Positions 34,358-43,759 of a stretch of 64,000 nucleotides of DNA are shown here, piece after piece. Positions within the stretch are counted from its first letter, which is position 1. Every line of letters begins with the position of its first letter. The DNA lies in contig JANDJL010000010.1 in the NCBI GenBank assembly GCA_024330965.1, positions 21,186 to 85,185 of the forward strand. Direction: 5' to 3'. The DNA comes from Nitrospira sp. GTDB lineage: Bacteria; Nitrospirota; Nitrospiria; Nitrospirales; Nitrospiraceae. The notes under the pieces were generated by a model that was not told the DNA's origin, ran no database searches, and saw nothing but the letters and a program-made list of their open reading frames with translations. A program made the position numbers and the translations under genes.

Positions 34358-35911
34358 ATGGTCATCGCATATCTTGCCTCGTTGATCATTCCGCTTGCCG
34401 CCCTGTGGATCGGCTATCCGCCCGGCCGTGATTGGCTGCTTGAGCAGTGGGGCTCCGAAGAATACAGCCACGCCGTCATGATCCCCCTCGTGGGGGCCTA
34501 CATGGTGCTGCTCAATCAATCGACGGCGGAAGAACGAGCGACTGGGTCACGAACCGCAGGAGCAATAACGCTGGCGGCGGGTGTGGCCCTGCTGCTCTTG
34601 GCCCATTATGGGCACATGTTCAGTGTCTACGGTTTCAGCCTGCTTCTGATGACGTGCGGTGTGTTTCTGCTGTTTGTGGGGTGGGGGCGGGCCAAACAAC
34701 ACTGGAGGGCGCTGGCGCTGTTGCTCTTCGCCGTGCCCATGCCGACGGCGCTGTTCAACAAGATGTCGGGGTCGCTGCAACTCATCTCGTCTCGGCTCGG
34801 CGCGGCCATGATTGAGCTGGCCGGCATCACGGTGCATCTTGAGGGCAACGTGATCGACATCGGAACGATGCAGATGCAGGTGGTCGAGGCCTGTAGCGGG
34901 CTCCGATACCTCTTGCCCCTGGTGGCCCTGGCCTACATTGTGGGGGTCTTCAGTCGTGCGAGTCTGGCAAGAATCGGGCTGTTGCTCGTGGCGGCGGCGC
35001 CGATCACGATCCTCATGAACAGCGTGAGGATCGCGCTCACGGCTGTGTTTTCGGAATATTTGAGCGTCAATTTGGCTGAGGGATTTTTGCACGACTTCGA
35101 AGGCTGGGTGATCTTTTTCCCTGCCTTGGGTCTGCTGCTGCTGGTCAACTGGTTCGTTTCCAAGATCACGGGCCAAAGAGCCTCGGCGTTCGACTGGGCC
35201 TTGGTGCCGGAGGGAGGATTTGTCTCGTCGCTTGCGACTCAACCCAAAACCATTGTTGCTGCCGGCCTGCCGACCTTGGCGGCGACATTCGTGGTGATGA
35301 TCGGCGTTGCCTCCTTGCCCCATGTGTTGCCGCAACGGGCTGTGGTCACGCCGCCGCGGGAACCCTTCAGCATGTTTCCGCTTGAGTTGAAAGACTGGAA
35401 GGGGCAACACGAGCGGATGGACGTCATCTATCGAAACGCCTTGCCGTGGAGCGATTATCTGCTCGCCAACTTTGTGAAGCCAGGAGGGCCGGTGATCAAT
35501 GTGTTCGTGCCCTATTTCCCCTCGTTCTACGATGGGTCGTACACCCACAATCCTTCGGTGTGTCTGCCCGGCAATGGCTGGGTCATCGAACAGGAGGGTA
35601 TTAAAGAATTGCCGTACAACCAAGGATCGGAGCACCGGCTCTTGCGCATCAACCGCCTGATCGCGACGATTGAGGGCAAGCGACATCTCGTCTACTATTG
35701 GTTCCAACACAAGGGGCAGATCATCGCCGATCAAAATGCGGTCAAGCCGATTCTTCTGTGGAATTCACTGACCGAGGGGAGAATCGACGGCGCGCTGGTC
35801 CGATTGGTCATGGCGCTCGACTCCGTGCCCGACATCTCGGCCGCCGACGCAGCGATGGAAGGGATGGCCACGACGCTGCTTGACGTGTTACCCCGTTTTG
35901 TGCCCAGTTAG
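34358..35911 (+). CDS. xrtD: VPLPA-CTERM-specific exosortase, EpsI-fused (XrtD type)
   Basis: 517 residues. The N-terminal 270 residues carry about eight membrane helices and the exosortase triad: Cys179 in VVEACSGLRYLLPL, Arg224 in NSVRIALTAV and His245 in EGFLHDFEGW. The C-terminal part (about 295-517) is a periplasmic EpsI-like domain (FPLELKDWKGQ, YFPSFYDGSYTHNPSVCLPG, VYYWFQHKGQ). This fused arrangement is that of XrtD, the family paired with VPLPA-type tails. It should cleave the nine VPLPA proteins encoded in this window during export. It lies in the EPS operon, as for other exosortases. Confidence 0.88.
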   Translation: MVIAYLASLIIPLAALWIGYPPGRDWLLEQWGSEEYSHAVMIPLVGAYMVLLNQSTAEERATGSRTAGAITLAAGVALLLLAHYGHMFSVYGFSLLLMTCGVFLLFVGWGRAKQHWRALALLLFAVPMPTALFNKMSGSLQLISSRLGAAMIELAGITVHLEGNVIDIGTMQMQVVEACSGLRYLLPLVALAYIVGVFSRASLARIGLLLVAAAPITILMNSVRIALTAVFSEYLSVNLAEGFLHDFEGWVIFFPALGLLLLVNWFVSKITGQRASAFDWALVPEGGFVSSLATQPKTIVAAGLPTLAATFVVMIGVASLPHVLPQRAVVTPPREPFSMFPLELKDWKGQHERMDVIYRNALPWSDYLLANFVKPGGPVINVFVPYFPSFYDGSYTHNPSVCLPGNGWVIEQEGIKELPYNQGSEHRLLRINRLIATIEGKRHLVYYWFQHKGQIIADQNAVKPILLWNSLTEGRIDGALVRLVMALDSVPDISAADAAMEGMATTLLDVLPRFVPS

Positions 35912-35945
35912 GTCGGCCGAAGGTAGAAGCCTTCTTCCAATACCG

Positions 35946-36773
35946 ATGTCATTGCAAGCCACAGTCAATGTTGCGCGCCGGGTGATCCCCAGAGGCTGGG
36001 CGCCGCTTCTCGCCGCCGTCGCGCGCGTCGTTCCTTCTCTCCAACAATATCGGGCGCGCCTGACAAATGGCGGTGAGATCTATCTCGATCTGCGCGAGTT
36101 CATGTGCTTTACTTATTTTTTCTATGGAGGGGTTCCCCATGAACTGGGGACGGAAAAACTCTTGCGACGGGTGCTGGGCGAGGGAGGGGTGTTTGTTGAT
36201 GTGGGGGCCAATGTCGGCTATTTCACCAAGGTCGCAAGCGAATTGGTCGGAACGAGCGGCAAGGTCTTGGCTTTCGAGCCCATGCCGGCGGCGCTTCGGC
36301 TGTTGCGGATGAACACGGCCGGCCTGGCGAACGTAACCGTGTTTCCGTTGGCGCTGAGCGACACAAGCGGCACAGCCACCTTTTATGTGCGCAAGAAGGG
36401 CGATACGTCGTCGTTGAGCCCCGATTCAGAGGCCAGCCCCGTCTCTGTGACGGTCAGCACGTTGGATGAACGGTTGGTCGATCAGCCGCGCATCGATCTG
36501 ATCAAAATCGATGTGGAGGGGAGTGAACTCGACGTGCTGCGCGGAGGGCAGACGATCCTCCGTCGGTACAGGCCGATCATCTACTTCGAGTTCTTGCCCT
36601 GTTTTGCCGAGCCGAGGGGCATAAGGATCGAGACGTTCGAGGAGTTTTTTAAGCCGCTGGACTATAACCTTCGATGGATCGATCACTCTGCATCCGGTCC
36701 GTCGTTGATAGGCGATGCCCCCTCGACATACGTGATCGCGATTCCCAAAGGACGTGAACGGGAGCTGGAGTAA
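35946..36773 (+). CDS. FkbM-family methyltransferase
   Basis: 275 residues. SAM-binding motif I is VFVDVGANVGYFTKVAS, followed by VLAFEPMPAALRLLRMN (motif II region) and LIKIDVEGSELDVLRGG, the FkbM signature. Such enzymes O-methylate sugars or glycan ends. The start at 35946 is preferred; an upstream in-frame ATG would overlap the exosortase gene and has no better ribosome site. It lies within the EPS operon and probably methylates the polymer. Confidence 0.82.
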   Translation: MSLQATVNVARRVIPRGWAPLLAAVARVVPSLQQYRARLTNGGEIYLDLREFMCFTYFFYGGVPHELGTEKLLRRVLGEGGVFVDVGANVGYFTKVASELVGTSGKVLAFEPMPAALRLLRMNTAGLANVTVFPLALSDTSGTATFYVRKKGDTSSLSPDSEASPVSVTVSTLDERLVDQPRIDLIKIDVEGSELDVLRGGQTILRRYRPIIYFEFLPCFAEPRGIRIETFEEFFKPLDYNLRWIDHSASGPSLIGDAPSTYVIAIPKGRERELE

Positions 36774-36782
36774 TCACGGGAG

Positions 36783-38042
36783 ATGTTGAGATGGGATTTG
36801 TGTGTAGTGGGAGCGTTTCAAGTCGGTTCGGCCCTTGGTCAGGTGGTCGGTGTGCGCCTGCTCACCGAGGTGCTGACTCCCGCGGTCTTCGGCGAGGCCA
36901 GCCTCTTGATGGGGGTGGCGGCTTTGATAACCAGCACGCTCGTCAACCCTTCGATGCAGGCCTTGTTGCGACACTATCCGGCGGAGGCCAGAGGGGGGGA
37001 GCAGGCAATCGTCGAGGCTGTGGCCATAAAAAACATCGGGCGAACCGTCAAGGCGGCGTTGCCCGTCTGCGCGCCGTTGAGTCTCGTGGCCTTCCTGGTC
37101 GGATGGGTGACTCCGTTCGATGCACTCCTCATCGCGGCACTGGTAGGGGTGGACGGCCTCAGAATGTTCCAGACCGCCATCCTCAATGCGACGCGCCAAC
37201 ATCGGTGGTATGGAATCTGGCAAAACGGCGAGGCGTGGGGGCGGCCGATTGTCGCCTACGGAGCGGTCACGGTTCTGGGGGTTCAGGCGGATATCGTACT
37301 GGCTTCATTCGCCGCCACGTCGGGCCTTTTATATCTGATGTTACGGCGGAAAATGCCGGTATCGCCACTGGTGTCGCATAAAGGATCGGAAGCGCAAGAG
37401 GTATTGGGAAATTTCAAGAGCTACACGGTCCCGCTCATTCCCATCGGGCTGATCGGCTGGACCTCCAACATGGCGGACCGCTACATGATCGGGGGACTGC
37501 TTTCCAGTAAAGATGTGGGCACCTATGTCGCGGTATACGGTCTGGCGAGCCGCCCCACGCTCATGCTTTCGAGCATCGCCGAGACCGCCATTCGTCCGGC
37601 CTACTATGAGGCGCTCAGGCAACAATCGGGGGCGAGCAAGAAGTACATCGGTGCGTGGTTCCTGATCTCTGCGTTCGGAAGCGCGGCGTTGTGGGCGGGG
37701 TTCGCCCTATTTCATGAGGAGATAGCGTCCTTGTTACTAGGACCGGCCTTTCGCGATGGAGCGTACCTCGCCCCGTGGATTGCCGCCGGCTATGGGCTGC
37801 TGGCGCTGGTCCATATTACAACCCGTATATGCTTTGCCCATGATGCGACGAAGAGTGTGCTCACAAGCGAGGCGGCCGGAGCAGTGCTGAGTGTGGTGAT
37901 TGGGTTTCCCATGATCTATCTGTACGGCCTCGATGGTGCTGCGATGGCGGTGCCGGTGTATTTTGGCATGCAGTTTCTGCTCTCCGCCTATCTGGCGCGG
38001 CGGGCAAGCGGTATGCGCTCGGTTCGGTCCGATCAGAAATAG
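36783..38042 (+). CDS. Polysaccharide flippase (Wzx/MATE-like)
   Basis: 419 residues with about twelve hydrophobic segments. It begins GAFQVGSALGQVVGVRLLTEVL, contains FKSYTVPLIPIGLIGWTSNMADRYMIGG (the conserved central block of Wzx proteins) and ends LYGLDGAAMAVPVYFG. Wzx proteins move undecaprenyl-linked repeat units across the inner membrane. The gene starts 9 nt after the methyltransferase stop and is followed 5 nt later by a glycosyltransferase gene, so it is translationally close-packed. Confidence 0.82.
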   Translation: MLRWDLCVVGAFQVGSALGQVVGVRLLTEVLTPAVFGEASLLMGVAALITSTLVNPSMQALLRHYPAEARGGEQAIVEAVAIKNIGRTVKAALPVCAPLSLVAFLVGWVTPFDALLIAALVGVDGLRMFQTAILNATRQHRWYGIWQNGEAWGRPIVAYGAVTVLGVQADIVLASFAATSGLLYLMLRRKMPVSPLVSHKGSEAQEVLGNFKSYTVPLIPIGLIGWTSNMADRYMIGGLLSSKDVGTYVAVYGLASRPTLMLSSIAETAIRPAYYEALRQQSGASKKYIGAWFLISAFGSAALWAGFALFHEEIASLLLGPAFRDGAYLAPWIAAGYGLLALVHITTRICFAHDATKSVLTSEAAGAVLSVVIGFPMIYLYGLDGAAMAVPVYFGMQFLLSAYLARRASGMRSVRSDQK

Positions 38043-38047
38043 AAGCC

Positions 38048-39070
38048 ATGCGAATCTTTTATGTCGGAAAACTGTGGAGAGGAACGACCTCGCTGGCGCG
38101 CATGGAGACCTTGAATGATCTCGGTCATGAGGCGGTGCCATTCGATATCTCTGTCTTCGAATCTAACGCATCTCGGCTGGTGCAGTCGATCGCCTGGCGA
38201 CTCTATGCAGGGCCGATGGTCAGTGCAATCAATCGGGCGCTGTGGCGGGAGGCTCAGAACCTTCAGGGAATCGATCTGATCTGGGTGGATAAGGGAGTGT
38301 GGATCTATCCCGAGACGCTTCAGGAGCTGAAACAAAAAACCGGTGCCATGGCGATCCATTATACGCCTGATTCGCAGTTTTGGGTTCAACGGTCGCGGCA
38401 CTTCGTGGCCGGCATTCCCTTCTACGATTTGCTGGTCACCACGAAAGAATGGGAGGTCGACGCGTATAAGAGGGCTGGGGCCAAACGGGTACATCTGACC
38501 TATCAGGGATACGACAGCCGGTTTTACCCCCGCACGGTTTCTGAACCAGAGCGGTCGCAATACGATTCCGATGTCTGTTTTATCGGCCACACCCAGCCCC
38601 ACTATGCTGAACGACTCAAGGTGCTCTCCACACTCGGCATCAAGCTCCGCATCTGGGGGGATCAGTGGCCGGCTTATGCCAAGCGGCATTCGTGGGCGAG
38701 AGGGCTCGTGAGTTCCGGCTTGTGGGGGGAGAGTTATCCGACGGCACTGGCCTGTGCCAAGATCGGGCTGGGGCTGCTCGGCAAACATATTCCGGAGACT
38801 TCCACGACCCGTTCATTTGAAATTCCAGCCACGGGCACGTTTTTGCTGGCTGAACGGACGGAGCTGCATCAGCAGTTGTTCGAAGAGGGGAAGGAAGCCG
38901 AGTTCTTTTCGTCGGACGACGAGATGATCGACAAGGCAAAGTACTACCTCGCGCATGATGAGGCCCGCCGGCGCATCGCTGCAGCCGGCCGGGCTCGGTG
39001 TGAACGGTCGGGCTATTCGAGCGTCGAGTTGTTGCGCAGGGTCCTGGAATCGTTTGGTCAATTGCATTGA
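38048..39070 (+). CDS. CgeB-like glycosyltransferase
   Basis: 340 residues. Starts MRIFYVGKLWRGTTSLARME; contains YTPDSQFWVQRSRHF, a GYDSRFYPR segment, CFIGHTQPHYAERLKVLSTLG and a C-terminal ETSTTRSFEIPATGTFLLAER, the pattern of CgeB/group 1 glycosyltransferases. It likely adds one sugar to the repeat unit on the cytoplasmic face. In the EPS operon between flippase and polymerase. Confidence 0.75.
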   Translation: MRIFYVGKLWRGTTSLARMETLNDLGHEAVPFDISVFESNASRLVQSIAWRLYAGPMVSAINRALWREAQNLQGIDLIWVDKGVWIYPETLQELKQKTGAMAIHYTPDSQFWVQRSRHFVAGIPFYDLLVTTKEWEVDAYKRAGAKRVHLTYQGYDSRFYPRTVSEPERSQYDSDVCFIGHTQPHYAERLKVLSTLGIKLRIWGDQWPAYAKRHSWARGLVSSGLWGESYPTALACAKIGLGLLGKHIPETSTTRSFEIPATGTFLLAERTELHQQLFEEGKEAEFFSSDDEMIDKAKYYLAHDEARRRIAAAGRARCERSGYSSVELLRRVLESFGQLH

Positions 39071-39106
39071 TGCGAGTCAATTGTCGTGAATTGATGTGAA
39101 TGGACG

Positions 39107-40738
39107 ATGATGTTTTCCGGCCAGGTGAAATCCAACCAGATGGAAGCGAAATCGCCGTTGCCGGTTGGTGCAATCGCCTGGCACCTCGCCTTTTTGCTTG
39201 GTTTGGTGCTGTTACAGGTCTTATGGGCGAGCGCCATGAGGGGAAAAGACGTGGACTGGCTCAACTTGTTTGTGCCGATGTCCTTGGGTGTGGCCAATCT
39301 GCTTCTGGCGTGGAAGCTGATCAGAACGTCACCGTCGGCGATCTGGAATCCGCTGTTTTGGCTGCTTTTGGTCTGCGCCCTATTTTATGGCATGGGACAG
39401 CTTGCGTTTCCACTGGCCCATCCTGATACGGTCCAACGGATCAATTCACTTTACTTTGTTAACCCAGAAGGGCTTGCACGGACCAATCTGCTCAACACGG
39501 TCGGGGTTATGACGACCGTGGCGGCTTATCTGGCCACCTCGCTTCTTGCGAAACCGCGAAGTCGGCGTATCGGCTCAGGAGCCAGCGAATTGTTCGACCG
39601 GTTAGGCGTCACGGAGGCGAGATGGGCGCTGTGGGTGTTTTTGCTCATCGGTCTGCCCATCAAGTATCTCCTCCAGTTGCCGTACGATCTGGGGTTGATG
39701 AACTGGGTGCTGCCCGGGAGTATCAAACATCTGGGGTCGCTGAGCGGCGCTGCGTTGGTTCCCCTGTACTGGCTATATAAGACGCACAGCGTCTGGTACC
39801 GGCTGCCGTTTTTCGTTCTCTTGGGAGCCGAATTGGTGTCAGCGGTGGTTGAGCTCTCGAAGCTTGATGTCATCAAAACGTTATTGTTCGTAGCCATAGC
39901 GGTGCATTTGGTGAAACCAAATCTCAAAAGATTGGCCGTGAGCGGGGTAGCCATCATTCTCTTGTACGCGTTGGTGTTGAGCCCCTTCGTTAATTTTTCA
40001 CGCGCCGTGATCGGTCGGGCGGCTACGACTGGTCTCTCGCAAGCGATGGATGTGGTCGAGCTCTACAAAAAAAGCGGGCCGCCGGTGGACTCTGTCTACC
40101 CCCGCGCACAATCCTGGTGGGTCAGGCTGTGCTATGCCAATGCCGAACTGTTTGCCATGCGGGAGTATGACCGGGGTCGTCCCGGGAGCACGATTTGGAA
40201 AGCGCCCTATGCCTTGATCCCTCGTTTTCTCATGCCTGATAAGCCGATCATGACATCAGGTTTTGAATTCAACTATTTAATCAGAGGCCATACAAAGATC
40301 GACTCTTCCCATGGGCCTGGAGTCTTTGGCGAAGGGTACTGGCATGGAGGCTGGTTTGGGGTTGCGGCGGTGGGAATGGTTGTTGGGGTGTTGCTCGCCT
40401 GGTTTCATCGGGTGTCTATCCCCATTATCGAAGAGAGGAGATTTTTATTGTTGCCCGTCGTTCTGACCGGCCTCTTGTGTGGGCTACGCATCGATACGTG
40501 GTTTGTGCCGACCTACCTTGGTGGGCCATTACAGGCACTGGTGTGGGCGCTTGCCATTAATTTTACCATCCGGCCGGTGTTTGAGAGTGTTGTTCGTGTT
40601 GAACAGAACTGGGATGGACCGGAGCGTGCGGACAGACCGGATGGTGCGCTGGGGATCGTCAAAGAAAGCAGCCAGACGAGCCCGATGGTGCAGGGGGTAC
40701 CGAGTCGAAAATACCCCATTCTCTTCGGAAAGTCGTAG
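39107..40738 (+). CDS. Polysaccharide polymerase-like membrane protein (Wzy type)
   Basis: 543 residues with about eleven hydrophobic segments and a large periplasmic loop in the second half (residues about 310-400). The motif EFNYLIRGHTKIDSSHGPGVFGEGYWHGG resembles the conserved region of O-antigen ligase/polymerase-type proteins (oligosaccharide repeat unit polymerase). The context, next to a flippase, supports a polymerase role, but Wzy proteins are too divergent for certainty. It precedes the YdcF-like gene by 3 nt. Confidence 0.7.
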   Translation: MMFSGQVKSNQMEAKSPLPVGAIAWHLAFLLGLVLLQVLWASAMRGKDVDWLNLFVPMSLGVANLLLAWKLIRTSPSAIWNPLFWLLLVCALFYGMGQLAFPLAHPDTVQRINSLYFVNPEGLARTNLLNTVGVMTTVAAYLATSLLAKPRSRRIGSGASELFDRLGVTEARWALWVFLLIGLPIKYLLQLPYDLGLMNWVLPGSIKHLGSLSGAALVPLYWLYKTHSVWYRLPFFVLLGAELVSAVVELSKLDVIKTLLFVAIAVHLVKPNLKRLAVSGVAIILLYALVLSPFVNFSRAVIGRAATTGLSQAMDVVELYKKSGPPVDSVYPRAQSWWVRLCYANAELFAMREYDRGRPGSTIWKAPYALIPRFLMPDKPIMTSGFEFNYLIRGHTKIDSSHGPGVFGEGYWHGGWFGVAAVGMVVGVLLAWFHRVSIPIIEERRFLLLPVVLTGLLCGLRIDTWFVPTYLGGPLQALVWALAINFTIRPVFESVVRVEQNWDGPERADRPDGALGIVKESSQTSPMVQGVPSRKYPILFGKS

Positions 40739-40741
40739 CCT

Positions 40742-41389
40742 ATGCCGACCCCCACCGTCATCGACGTGAAAGTAGTGCCCTCACAAGGGGGCTCCAACAT
40801 ATTGAAGGTGGCCTCCGCGGTAGCTGTTGCGGCGTGTTGTGTAGGGCTGGCCCTCTGGAGTTTTGTCAAGCTTGGCGAGTGGCTTGCTGGGCCACAGAAC
40901 TCTCCGCATGAGGCGGATGTGATCGTGGTGTTGGGCGGCGGTGACCGACCTCGCGTCCAACGGGCGTTGGACCTCTACAGGCAAGGCTATGCCAGGTGGA
41001 TTCTGCTGGCCGGGACCAGGCGAGCAGAAAATGAAAGGGGCGATCAGTGGCACCATTGGCGGGCCCGATGGTTACTGGCCCAGGAGGTGCCGAAAGAAGC
41101 GATTCTGTTCGATGATCGCTCGCACAATTCGTACGAAGAAGCCCGGCATGCGGCGGCATTGATGCATGAGCGGAACTGGAAATCGGCGCTGGTGGTCAGT
41201 GACCCGCCGCATCTGCGCCGGTTGGAGCTGATCTGGCACAAAGTCGCGTCACAATATGGCATCGAGTATCGACTGGTCGCGAGCGAACCACCGACGTGGA
41301 ATGCCGCCCGGTGGTGGGAAGAAAAAGTGTGGGCCAAGTTCGTGGGAATGGAACTGGTCAAGCTGGCCTACTATGCCGTGGTGTATTGA
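40742..41389 (+). CDS. YdcF/ElyC-like DUF218 protein
   Basis: 215 residues. One N-terminal membrane helix (residues about 20-42), then a DUF218 domain: ADVIVVLGGGDRPRVQRALDLY, WILLAGTR, FDDRSHNSYEEARHAA and ALVVSDPPHLRRLELIW. Related proteins (SanA, ElyC) act in undecaprenyl-phosphate-linked envelope synthesis. Its position between polymerase and glycosyltransferase fits lipid-carrier handling; this is inferred. Confidence 0.8.
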   Translation: MPTPTVIDVKVVPSQGGSNILKVASAVAVAACCVGLALWSFVKLGEWLAGPQNSPHEADVIVVLGGGDRPRVQRALDLYRQGYARWILLAGTRRAENERGDQWHHWRARWLLAQEVPKEAILFDDRSHNSYEEARHAAALMHERNWKSALVVSDPPHLRRLELIWHKVASQYGIEYRLVASEPPTWNAARWWEEKVWAKFVGMELVKLAYYAVVY

Positions 41390-41425
41390 TTGTCTGTTGG
41401 ACAGGTTGTTACCGAGGAAGTTCCG

Positions 41426-42565
41426 ATGAGGGTGATCCACACGGTCGCCTCTATTTCGTATGAAGCCGGGGGACTTTCTTATTCAGTGGTACGCCTGTGC
41501 GAGTCGCTCCTCAAACTGGGATTGGACATCACGTTGGCCGTGCTGAACGATCCACCACGCCCTTCGTATCAGCCGTTCGTCAAGGCGTTTCCCTTGGGGC
41601 TCGGCCCCAGAAAACTGGGGCGTTCACCGGCGATGGCACGGTGGCTGGCCCGAGAGGCGAAAACAGAATCCATCGACTTGCTCCACGTCCACAGTATGTG
41701 GATGATGCCCAACGTCTATCCTGGCATCATCGCGCGCCGCCATCGCATTCCGCTGATGGTCTCTCCTCGAGGGACGCTCTCGCCGTGGGCCATGGCGAGT
41801 GGCTCTCGTGTCAAGCGCTGGTTTTGGCCGCTGGTGCAGAGACCGGCGATCTCGGCGGCTGCCTGTTTTCATGCGACGGCGGAATCTGAATACGAAGACA
41901 TCCGTCGCTTGGGCTTTCGCCAGTCGGTGGCGGTCATCCCAAACGGGATCGATATTCCTGAACCTATGCCGAGGGGTGAGCAGCCCTTCCGTACCCTGCT
42001 GTTTTTAAGCCGCATTCATCCCAAAAAAGGATTGGATCTCTTGTTGCCGGCGTGGCAAGCCGTGCAGGATCGCTTTCCGAGCTGGCGCCTTGTGATTGCT
42101 GGACCGAATGATAGCCACGGCTACTTGGAAAAGCTGCAGAATGAGGCGTCGAGGCTCAAGTTGAAGCGCGTCGCCTTCATCGGCGAGGTGAAAGGTGCGC
42201 AAAAGTGGGAGACCTATTTTCAAGCCGACCTGTTCGTGCTGCCGACCTATTCCGAAAATTTTGGCCTTGTCGTGGCAGAGGCGCTTGCTGCTGGTCTGCC
42301 GGCAATTGTCTCCAAAGGAGCGCCATGGGCCGGATTGGTTGAAAAGCAAGCTGGGTGGTGGATCGACATCGGGTTGGCCCCGTTGGTGAACTGTCTCTCG
42401 CAGGCCCTGGGACTGTCTCCCGGGCAATTGAGCGAGATGGGCCGGAGAGGGCGGCGGTGGATGCAGGACGAGTTTTCATGGGAGAGTCTTGGAGCCAGGA
42501 TGAACCGTACCTATGAGTGGATTGTGCATGGGGGGAAAAAACCGGGCTGGGTGGTTGACGAGTAG
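41426..42565 (+). CDS. GT4-family glycosyltransferase
   Basis: 379 residues. N-terminal acceptor domain (VIHTVASISYEAGGLSYSVVRL; HSMWMMPNVYPGIIARR; SPRGTLSPWAMASGS) and a C-terminal donor domain with LFLSRIHPKKGLDLLLPAW and the retaining EX7E motif region PTYSENFGLVVAEALAAGLPAIV. GAGGAAG precedes ATG 41426, which starts the protein at the first beta strand. Retaining transferase acting on the repeat unit; sugar unknown. Confidence 0.85.
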   Translation: MRVIHTVASISYEAGGLSYSVVRLCESLLKLGLDITLAVLNDPPRPSYQPFVKAFPLGLGPRKLGRSPAMARWLAREAKTESIDLLHVHSMWMMPNVYPGIIARRHRIPLMVSPRGTLSPWAMASGSRVKRWFWPLVQRPAISAAACFHATAESEYEDIRRLGFRQSVAVIPNGIDIPEPMPRGEQPFRTLLFLSRIHPKKGLDLLLPAWQAVQDRFPSWRLVIAGPNDSHGYLEKLQNEASRLKLKRVAFIGEVKGAQKWETYFQADLFVLPTYSENFGLVVAEALAAGLPAIVSKGAPWAGLVEKQAGWWIDIGLAPLVNCLSQALGLSPGQLSEMGRRGRRWMQDEFSWESLGARMNRTYEWIVHGGKKPGWVVDE

Positions 42566-42623
42566 TCTCTAAGAGAGGCCAAGACAGTGATTGGGCGAGG
42601 TCTTTAAAAAACAGAGAGCTTTC

Positions 42624-43442
42624 ATGAACACCCGACGTGAGCAACCGAAGGATCGTAACCATGCTGGAGAACCTATGCAGAAGGTACTGTTAGATGTGGT
42701 TGCCCAATACCCGGCCCAGGTGCGGGCGGCGCAAGAAAGAGACATGCCTCGGATGGCGTATCAAGCGAGGCTTCTTCTTGATTGCATGGAAAGGTCTGGC
42801 AAGGATCTGCGGAATTGTGCCGTGATGGACATTGGGGGAGGAGTAGGAATGTTTACCCCCCTTTGCCGGGCATTGGGATTTGGGCGGGTCGTGCTGATAG
42901 ATGATTTTCGCGATCCGGTTAACGAAGAGATCGGCGATGGGATTCTCGACATCCACCGGCGAGCCGGTGTCGAGGTTCTGACCCGCGATGTGATCAAAGA
43001 TGGGCTTCTATCGGAACTTGGGTCTGACTTTGATGTCATCACCTGCTTTGCCACCATTGAGCATTGGCATCACTCTCCAAAGAAGGTCCTCCACCAGGCT
43101 TGGGGGATGCTGAAGCCGCAAGGGGTATTGATCATCAGTGTACCGAACTGTGTGAATTTGCGAAAGCGACTAACGGTCCCGTTTGGCTACGGCAAGTGGT
43201 CGCAAATGAGAGATTGGTACGAATCCGAACGGTTTCGAGGTCATGTTCGCGAGCCGGATGTGGAGGATCTGTGGTACATCGCGAGAGATCTTCGGTTGAA
43301 GAATGTCCGAATTGAGGGACGAAACTGGGCAGGTTTCAGTTCGGGTTCCCCTCTTATCCGTTGGTGCACCGGTCTTGCAGATTCCCTCTTACGGCTGAGA
43401 CCTTCGTTATGCTCGGACCTCTATATGATTGGCGAAAAGTAA
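42624..43442 (+). CDS. SAM-dependent methyltransferase
   Basis: 272 residues from ATG 42624, or 255 from ATG 42675, which has GGAGA nearby. Motif I VMDIGGGVGMFTPLCRALG, motif II VVLIDDF, and FDVITCFATIEHWHHSP followed by GMLKPQGVLIISVPN define a class I Methyltransf_11/12-like enzyme. It is the last gene of the first EPS operon and may methylate the polymer or a lipid-linked sugar. Confidence 0.75.
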   Translation: MNTRREQPKDRNHAGEPMQKVLLDVVAQYPAQVRAAQERDMPRMAYQARLLLDCMERSGKDLRNCAVMDIGGGVGMFTPLCRALGFGRVVLIDDFRDPVNEEIGDGILDIHRRAGVEVLTRDVIKDGLLSELGSDFDVITCFATIEHWHHSPKKVLHQAWGMLKPQGVLIISVPNCVNLRKRLTVPFGYGKWSQMRDWYESERFRGHVREPDVEDLWYIARDLRLKNVRIEGRNWAGFSSGSPLIRWCTGLADSLLRLRPSLCSDLYMIGEK

Positions 43443-43759
43443 GCGCCGTGTGTCGATCGGTGAAGAGCCGATACGGGTGGAAGGAAGGGGAAAGCGATTC
43501 TCTATGGTGAGGGAAGAGCTGTCTGGTCCTACATATTGGTTGCATCGATGGAGCGGTGTATTGCCGCGCCTCAACCTTAATGATTTCTTAACACCGCTTT
43601 GAAACGCAGGTGCTTCGTGATACGGGGAAAATCATTACACTCATTGCACCGAGCGGACTGTGCAATGGGTCAAATGCTCCCAGTGGGGGCATGGGTCTCT
43701 TTCGGTGATCATCGATCAGAGCAGCTCTTCATCGCCAGACTTTCCAGATCCATACCTGT
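43443..43759. other. Intergenic control region between EPS operons 1 and 2
   Basis: 317 bases without a gene. It holds the degenerate EPS dyad and its -10-like hexamer (43577-43641). No strong terminator hairpin for operon 1 was found, so read-through is possible. Confidence 0.5.
43577..43641 (+). promoter_or_regulatory. EPS dyad promoter 2 (degenerate)
   Basis: TTAATGATTTCTTAACA (43577-43593) matches the 17-mer of promoters 1 and 3 at 13 positions. TACACT (43636-43641) follows after 42 nt. After the dyad, CCGCTTTGA matches the TCAGTTTGA of promoter 3 in spacing. Confidence 0.5.
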
